A DNA stretch of 12,840 bases from Paracoccaceae bacterium. GTDB lineage: Bacteria; Pseudomonadota; Alphaproteobacteria; Rhodobacterales; Rhodobacteraceae. Under the pieces are notes generated by a model, which saw nothing but the letters and a program-made list of their open reading frames with translations, was not told the origin of the DNA and did no database searches. Made by a program: the position numbers and the translations under genes. Below are positions 8,197 to 12,840 of the stretch, piece after piece; position 1 is the first letter of the stretch; the number at the start of each line of letters is the position of its first letter. The stretch spans positions 1-12,840 of the forward strand of contig SKOX01000266.1 of assembly GCA_007119835.1 (NCBI GenBank). The letters run 5' to 3'.

Positions 8197-10403
8197 GACC
8201 GGAACGGGAAATCCGTGCGGAGTCCGTCGGGCTCGATCTCGGAGCGGTGGCCGCAATCATGGAGGGCCGTCACGGCGACCCGTTCGCCGTCCTCGGGCCC
8301 TTCCCGACCGGCGACAGGGTGCTGCTGCGGACCTTCCAGCCGGGCGCGCGCGCCGTGGAGGCCGTGGCGCGGGAGGACGGGCGCGTCCTCGCCGAGCTTG
8401 ACGTCGTCGACGAAGGCGGGCTTTTTGCGGGCGAGATTCCCGCTGACACGCCCTACCTTTTGCGGATCCACTGGCAGGGCGGCGTGCAGGAGACCGAGGA
8501 TCCCTATGCCTTCGGGCTGCTCCTGGGCGAGCTCGATCTCCACCTGATCGCCGAGGGCCGGCACCGCGAGCTCGGCCAGTGCCTCGGCGCGCATGTCGTG
8601 ACCGTCGACGGCGTGCGCGGCGTGCGCTTCGCGGTCTGGGCGCCGAACGCCTGGCGCTGCTCGGTCGTCGGCGACTTCAACACCTGGGACGGCCGGCGCC
8701 ACCTGATGCGCCGGCGCCAGGAGGCGGGCGTCTGGGAGCTCTTCGTCCCGCGGCTCGAGCCCGGCGCGCGCTACAAGTACGAGCTCCTCGGGCCGCACGG
8801 CAACGTGCTGCCGCAGAAGGCCGACCCCGTCGCGCGGGCGAGCGAGGCGGCGCCATCGACGGCTTCGCTGGTCTCCGATCCGGAGCCGTTCATCTGGACC
8901 GACGACGAGTGGATGGCCGACCGCGGCCGGCGCCAGGCGCTCGACGCGCCGATCTCGATCTACGAGGTGCATGCCGGCTCGTGGATCTCCTCGCCCGAAG
9001 GCCACCGCTATCCGACGTGGCACGATCTGGCGGAACGGCTCGTGCCCTATGTCCGGCAGCTCGGCTTCACCCATATCGAGCTCCTGCCGATCGCCGAGCA
9101 TCCCTTCGGCGGCTCCTGGGGCTACCAGCCGCTGGGGCAGTTCGCGCCGACCGGCCGCTACGGCGGCGCCGAGGGCTTCGCCCATTTCGTCGACCGCTGT
9201 CATGCGGCGGGGATCGGCGTCATCGTCGACTGGGTGCCGGCGCACTTCCCGACCGACAGCCACGGCCTCGCCCGCTTCGACGGCACCGCGCTCTACGAGC
9301 ACGAGGACCCGCGCGAGGGCTTCCACAAGGACTGGAACACGCTGATCTACAACCTCGGGCGGCGCGAGGTCTCGGGCTTCCTCATCGCCTCCGCGCTGGA
9401 GTGGCTCGAGCGCTACCATGTCGACGGGCTCAGGGTGGATGCGGTGGCGTCGATGCTCTACCGCAACTACTCCCGGGCCGAGGGCGAGTGGATCCCCAAC
9501 GTCTACGGCGGCGCGGAGAACCTGGAGTCCGTCGAGTTCCTGCGCCACCTGAACGGCATCATCCGCGAGCGCTGCCCGGGCACGATCATGGTCGCGGAGG
9601 AATCCACCGCGTGGCCGGGCGTGTCGGCGCCGCCGGAGGAGGGCGGGCTCGGCTTCCACTACAAGTGGAACATGGGCTGGATGCACGACACGCTGCACTA
9701 CATGGAGCAGGACCCGGTCTATCGCAGCTACAACCACCACGCGATGACCTTCGGGATGGTCTACGCCTACTCGGAGAAGTTCGTGCTGCCGATCAGCCAT
9801 GACGAGGTGGTGCACGGCAAGGGATCGCTGCTCAACAAGATGACGGGCGACGAGTGGCTGAAATGTGCCAATCTCCGCGCCTATCTCAGCTTTATGTGGA
9901 CGCATCCCGGCAAGAAGCTGCTGTTCATGGGCTGCGAGATCGGGCAGTGGGCCGAGTGGAACCACGATCGCACCATCGACTGGCATCTGCTCGACAACCC
10001 GCGGCATCGCGGTCTGCAGCGGATCGTCCGGGATCTCAACCGCCTCTACGTCGCCGAGCCGGGGCTGCACTCGAGCGACACAGATCCCGGCGGCTTCGAG
10101 TGGGTGGTGGGCGACGACGCGGCCAACTCGGTCTTCGCCTTCCTGCGCAAGCCGGTGGGCGAGGGCGCGCCGCTCCTCGTCGTGTGCAACATGACGCCGG
10201 TGCCGCGGCACCACTACCGGATCGGCGTCCCGCACGGCGGCTACTGGCGCGAGGCGTTGAACAGCGATGCCGAGATCTACGGCGGGTCCAACATGGGCAA
10301 TGGCGGTGGCGTCGACGCCGACGGGGTCGGGAGCCACGGTTGGGACCAGAGCCTGTCGCTGACGCTGCCGCCGCTCTCCACGATCGTCCTCAGGCCGGCG
10401 TGA
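8193..10403 (+). CDS. glgB: 1,4-alpha-glucan branching enzyme GlgB
   Basis: 736 aa, close to E. coli GlgB (728 aa); cytoplasmic. It cuts an alpha-1,4 chain and rejoins it by an alpha-1,6 bond, branching the glucan built by GlgE. Domains in order: an N1 beta domain (about 20-125, [11 protein letters not shown]), CBM48 (about 130-230, [20 protein letters not shown]), the GH13_9 barrel (about 255-620) and a C-terminal beta domain ending [12 protein letters not shown]. Catalytic residues are D416 ([14 protein letters not shown]), E469 ([13 protein letters not shown]) and D537 ([12 protein letters not shown]), with the first-to-second and second-to-third spacings of E. coli D405/E458/D526. Its ATG overlaps the treS stop as ATGA, indicating translational coupling, and a G-rich ribosome site (GAGG, about 8179-8182) lies inside treS. 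Confidence 0.96.
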   Translation: MRPEREIRAESVGLDLGAVAAIMEGRHGDPFAVLGPFPTGDRVLLRTFQPGARAVEAVAREDGRVLAELDVVDEGGLFAGEIPADTPYLLRIHWQGGVQETEDPYAFGLLLGELDLHLIAEGRHRELGQCLGAHVVTVDGVRGVRFAVWAPNAWRCSVVGDFNTWDGRRHLMRRRQEAGVWELFVPRLEPGARYKYELLGPHGNVLPQKADPVARASEAAPSTASLVSDPEPFIWTDDEWMADRGRRQALDAPISIYEVHAGSWISSPEGHRYPTWHDLAERLVPYVRQLGFTHIELLPIAEHPFGGSWGYQPLGQFAPTGRYGGAEGFAHFVDRCHAAGIGVIVDWVPAHFPTDSHGLARFDGTALYEHEDPREGFHKDWNTLIYNLGRREVSGFLIASALEWLERYHVDGLRVDAVASMLYRNYSRAEGEWIPNVYGGAENLESVEFLRHLNGIIRERCPGTIMVAEESTAWPGVSAPPEEGGLGFHYKWNMGWMHDTLHYMEQDPVYRSYNHHAMTFGMVYAYSEKFVLPISHDEVVHGKGSLLNKMTGDEWLKCANLRAYLSFMWTHPGKKLLFMGCEIGQWAEWNHDRTIDWHLLDNPRHRGLQRIVRDLNRLYVAEPGLHSSDTDPGGFEWVVGDDAANSVFAFLRKPVGEGAPLLVVCNMTPVPRHHYRIGVPHGGYWREALNSDAEIYGGSNMGNGGGVDADGVGSHGWDQSLSLTLPPLSTIVLRPA

Positions 10404-10420
10404 CGGAGCGGACCGGGCGG

Positions 10421-12475
10421 ATGCCGGACACGCTGAGGGAACTGGCCGAGGCGGCTGGCCTCGCGCCGGAATACGAGGATGCGCGCGGCGAGTGCCAGAC
10501 CATCGCCTCCGAGACGCTCGAAGCCGTGCTCGACCGGCTCGGCGTCCCGGCGGCGAGCGAGGAGGAGCGCAGGACGAGCCTCGCGCGCTTGCGCGGCGGC
10601 GACGGCGAGGATCTGCCGCCCCTGATCGTGGCCGATCAGGGGCGTCCGGTCGCGCTGCCGGGCGCATCCGGGCGCTGGGAGCTTCGCCTCGAGAGCGGGC
10701 GGACGTTGAGCGGCACCGTCGCGCGCGGGCGCCTGCCGCCGGTGGACGAGGCGGGCTATCACAGTCTCGCCGTGGGCGGGCGGGAGGTCACGCTCGCCGT
10801 GGCGCCGGCCAACTGCCACTGGCCTGCGACGGAGGGCAGGAGGCCCTGGGGGATCGCCGCGCAGATCTACGGCCTGAGGCGCCGGGGTGACGGCGGCATC
10901 GGCGACTACACCGCGGTCGCGGAGGCCGCCGAGGCTGCGGCGGCCCAAGGCGCCGACGCGCTCGCGATATCGCCCGTCCACGCGATGTTCGCCGCGGATC
11001 CGGGGCGGGCGTCGCCCTATTCGCCGTCGAACCGGCTCATGCTGAACGGCCTGCTCTGCGACCCGGCCCGGCGCTTCGGCGCCGAGCGCGTCGCGGAGGC
11101 GGCCGCTTCGCTCGGCCAGGATCGCGCCGCGTGGGAGGACGCGCCCCTCATCGACTACCCGGAGATGGGCGCGGGCAAGCTCGCCCTGCTGCGCCGGCTG
11201 TTCGACGGCATGGATCCGGGCTCCGAGACCGCCGCAGCCTTCCGCGCCTGGCGCGAGACCGCGGGGGAGGACGTCGAGAACCACGCCGTCTTCGAGGTGC
11301 TGCACGACGCGCTGCGGGGGCCGCAGGGACACCCGCAGCACTGGCGCGACTGGGGTTCCGACTTCGCCGACCCGACCGCGGCGGGCGTCGCGCGGATCCG
11401 GGAGGAGCGCGCGCAGGACGTCGCCTTCCACGCCTTTCTGCAGTGGCTCGCCGAGGACGGGCTGCGCACGGCGCAGGGGCGCGCGGAGAGCGCGGGCATG
11501 GCGATGGGGCTCGTCGCCGACCTTGCGGTGGGGGTGGACGGCGGCGGCAGCCAGGCCTGGGCGAGCCGCGACGATCTCCTGACCGGGCTGCACATGGGCG
11601 CGCCCCCGGACATCTATAACGCCAAGGGCCAGGACTGGGGCCTGGCCGCGCTCGACCCGGCGACCCTGCGCCGCTCGGGCTTCCGCGCCTTCCTGCGGAT
11701 GCTGCGGGCGAGCCTGCGCTGGGCGGGCGGCATCCGCATCGACCATATCCTCGGCTTTCACCGGGTCTGGGTCGTTCCCGAGGGCGCGCTCCCGGCCGAG
11801 GGCGCCTACCTGCACTTCCCGCTCGACGACCTCCTGCGGCTCGTCACGCTGGAGTCGCGCCGCCACGACGCGGTGGTGATCGGCGAGGACCTCGGGACGG
11901 TGCCGGGAGGGCTCCGCAAGAAGCTCGGCCACCGCGGCATCCTCGGCATGAGCGTCCTGTGGTTCGAGCAGAACAAGCGCGGCTTCCTCGCCCCCGAGAA
12001 GTGGCGCCCCGACAGCGCCGCCATGTCGACGACGCACGATCTGCCGACCATTGCCGGCTGGTGGTCGGGTCGCGACCTGGACTGGAAGGACGAGCTCGAC
12101 CTCTTCCCCTCTCCGGAGAACGCCCGCGAGGCCCGCGACGACCGCGCGCGCGACAAGAAGGGCCTCTGGCGCGCGATGTGCCGCTCGGGCGCCGCCTCGG
12201 GCTCGATGCCGCCGCCCGACAGCCCGCCGGTCGATGCCGCACTCTCGCATGTCGGCGCAACTGCCTGCCGGCTGGCGCTCGCGCCGATGGAGGACCTTCT
12301 CGGCCTTCGGGAGCAGCCGAACCTGCCCGGCACCATCGACGAGCATCCCAACTGGCGCCGCCGTCTGCCGGAAGGCGCACACCGACTGGGCGACGAAGGG
12401 CCGCGGGCACGGCTGGACGCCTTTCGCGGAGGCCGCGCGTATCCTGCCTCACCTGAGCGGATGGAGGGCGAGTGA
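10421..12475 (+). CDS. malQ: 4-alpha-glucanotransferase (amylomaltase, disproportionating enzyme)
   Basis: 684 aa from ATG 10421; cytoplasmic GH77 enzyme that transfers alpha-1,4-glucan segments between maltodextrins, releasing glucose. An N-terminal domain typical of the longer bacterial MalQ type (about 1-135; [27 protein letters not shown]) precedes the barrel. GH77 marks: [32 protein letters not shown], nucleophile D441 ([15 protein letters not shown]), acid/base E489 ([10 protein letters not shown]), D540 (STTHDLPT) and EQPNLPGT near the C-terminus. GTG 10400 overlaps the glgB stop as GTGA and would give 691 aa. I prefer ATG 10421 because its N-terminus [13 protein letters not shown] looks like MalQ homologues; GGAG at 10405-10408 is 12 bases off, so neither start has a strong ribosome site. 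In context it likely recycles short maltodextrins from the GlgE-made glucan. Confidence 0.93.
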   Translation: MPDTLRELAEAAGLAPEYEDARGECQTIASETLEAVLDRLGVPAASEEERRTSLARLRGGDGEDLPPLIVADQGRPVALPGASGRWELRLESGRTLSGTVARGRLPPVDEAGYHSLAVGGREVTLAVAPANCHWPATEGRRPWGIAAQIYGLRRRGDGGIGDYTAVAEAAEAAAAQGADALAISPVHAMFAADPGRASPYSPSNRLMLNGLLCDPARRFGAERVAEAAASLGQDRAAWEDAPLIDYPEMGAGKLALLRRLFDGMDPGSETAAAFRAWRETAGEDVENHAVFEVLHDALRGPQGHPQHWRDWGSDFADPTAAGVARIREERAQDVAFHAFLQWLAEDGLRTAQGRAESAGMAMGLVADLAVGVDGGGSQAWASRDDLLTGLHMGAPPDIYNAKGQDWGLAALDPATLRRSGFRAFLRMLRASLRWAGGIRIDHILGFHRVWVVPEGALPAEGAYLHFPLDDLLRLVTLESRRHDAVVIGEDLGTVPGGLRKKLGHRGILGMSVLWFEQNKRGFLAPEKWRPDSAAMSTTHDLPTIAGWWSGRDLDWKDELDLFPSPENAREARDDRARDKKGLWRAMCRSGAASGSMPPPDSPPVDAALSHVGATACRLALAPMEDLLGLREQPNLPGTIDEHPNWRRRLPEGAHRLGDEGPRARLDAFRGGRAYPASPERMEGE

Positions 12476-12704
12476 CCTAAAAAAGAACAAGATCTTACTC
12501 GATCGTCACGGTAAAGTCGGCGCCGCGGGGGCGGCGGAACCGGCACTGGCAGCTGGCGTTATCGAGGCATCCGACCCCCGGCGCCCGCAGCCGCCCCCGT
12601 GGCCGCACGTCCCATCGAAGAGGTTTCCTTCTCTTGGTACCGCTCTCGCACCTCCACGTCCGCCGCCACGCCGGCGCCTCCATCCTCCGCGCGGGAGGCC
12701 GCCC
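12476..12704. other. malQ-glgX intergenic region and glgX leader
   Basis: 229 bp. It begins with an AT-richer strip (AAAAAAGAAC and the palindrome AAGATCTT, 12489-12496), then a CGCCGC-GGGG-GCGGCG hairpin (12521-12536) with no T-run, the EcfG-type promoter listed separately, and a leader of about 140 nt before glgX. Within the leader, AAGAG (12618-12622) can pair with CTCTT (12631-12635). An 81-codon minus-strand frame (12495-12740) crosses the region; see findings. No clear intrinsic terminator for malQ was found, so read-through into glgX is possible. Confidence 0.55.
12536..12560 (+). promoter_or_regulatory. EcfG-type promoter upstream of glgX
   Basis: GGAAC (12536-12540), a 16-base spacer and CGTT (12557-12560) repeat exactly the box sequences and spacing found before glgE, while the spacers differ. 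It lies 144 bases before the glgX ATG, so the transcript would have an unusually long leader. It would make glgX and any genes beyond it a separate stress-inducible unit in addition to read-through from malQ. Confidence 0.68.
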
Positions 12705-12840
12705 ATGAGCCGTCGCAAGGTCGGGGTGGGGCAGCCGCATCCGCTCGGTGCCACGCCGGATTCCACGGGCACGAACTTCGCCCTCTTCTCCGACAACGCC
12801 GACGGCGTGACGCTCTGCCTGTTCTCCTATGACGGCAAGC
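12705..12840 (+). CDS. glgX: Glycogen debranching enzyme GlgX/TreX, 5' fragment cut by the window edge
   Basis: Only the first 45 codons are present; the frame is open to the window end. The N-terminus, with [19 protein letters not shown] followed by TLCLF, is the start of the CBM48 domain of GlgX/isoamylase-type debranching enzymes (GH13_11), which hydrolyse alpha-1,6 branches of glycogen. The barrel and catalytic residues lie outside, so activity cannot be judged. ATG 12705 has GGGAGG at 12693-12698, six bases upstream. In several bacteria GlgX/TreX lies beside TreY and TreZ, which turn debranched glucan into trehalose; whether that holds here cannot be seen. Confidence 0.85.
   Translation, partial: MSRRKVGVGQPHPLGATPDSTGTNFALFSDNADGVTLCLFSYDGK

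Noticed and set aside
4939-8256. 1105-codon open frame on the minus strand opposite treS-mak
   Set aside because: It mirrors the codon periodicity of treS-mak, has no recognisable domain, and the + strand product has all catalytic motifs.
9854-10399. In-frame upstream extension of malQ inside glgB
   Set aside because: This is the +2 frame of glgB; GlgB motifs cover it and MalQ homology starts only after 10421.
8103-10667. 854-codon open frame on the minus strand opposite glgB
   Set aside because: A shadow frame: biased composition, no motif, and it overlaps three real + strand genes.
10277-12382. 701-codon open frame on the minus strand opposite malQ
   Set aside because: A shadow frame caused by GC bias; MalQ on the + strand explains the region.
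12521-12536. CGCCGC-GGGG-GCGGCG hairpin as malQ terminator
   Set aside because: Only 6 bp, no T-run on either side, and it abuts the GGAAC box; such GC palindromes are expected in this composition.

Overview
The window is very GC-rich bacterial DNA. Gene content and promoter motifs point to an alphaproteobacterium, probably of the Rhizobiales type: EcfG-style (general stress response) promoters of the form GGAAC-N16-CGTT, a long GlgE with an N-terminal extension, a TreS-maltokinase fusion and a DUF2934 protein. I cannot name genus or species from sequence alone.

Layout. Bases 1-443 show no convincing gene. A 170-aa protein (444-956, +) joins a winged-helix domain to a C-terminal segment resembling ribosome modulation factor. 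The convergent gap 957-1260 holds a hairpin that could be a shared terminator. A small DUF2934 gene (1261-1554, -) is divergent from the main cluster across a 147-bp promoter region. From 1702 to 12475 four + strand genes lie end to end: glgE, treS-mak (one fused ORF), glgB and malQ. After a 229-bp gap a fifth gene, glgX, starts at 12705 and runs off the window.

Function. The core is the GlgE route from trehalose to branched alpha-glucan. TreS isomerises trehalose to maltose, its fused maltokinase makes maltose-1-phosphate, GlgE transfers the maltosyl unit to a growing alpha-1,4-glucan, and GlgB adds alpha-1,6 branches. MalQ and GlgX can remodel and debranch the glucan, which could feed a return path to trehalose through TreY/TreZ if those lie beyond the right edge (inference). 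Spacing of 9 bp or less and stop/start overlaps indicate one operon from glgE to malQ.

Most notable. Two matches to GGAAC-N16-CGTT sit just before glgE and before glgX, and a near-match precedes the divergent DUF2934 gene, suggesting a shared stress regulon. GlgE carries about 430 extra N-terminal residues that look like a catalytically dead GH13 barrel. The winged-helix/Rmf-like protein is an unusual pairing of a DNA-binding fold with a ribosome-hibernation-type segment. I found no rRNA, tRNA, CRISPR array, transposase or attachment site.
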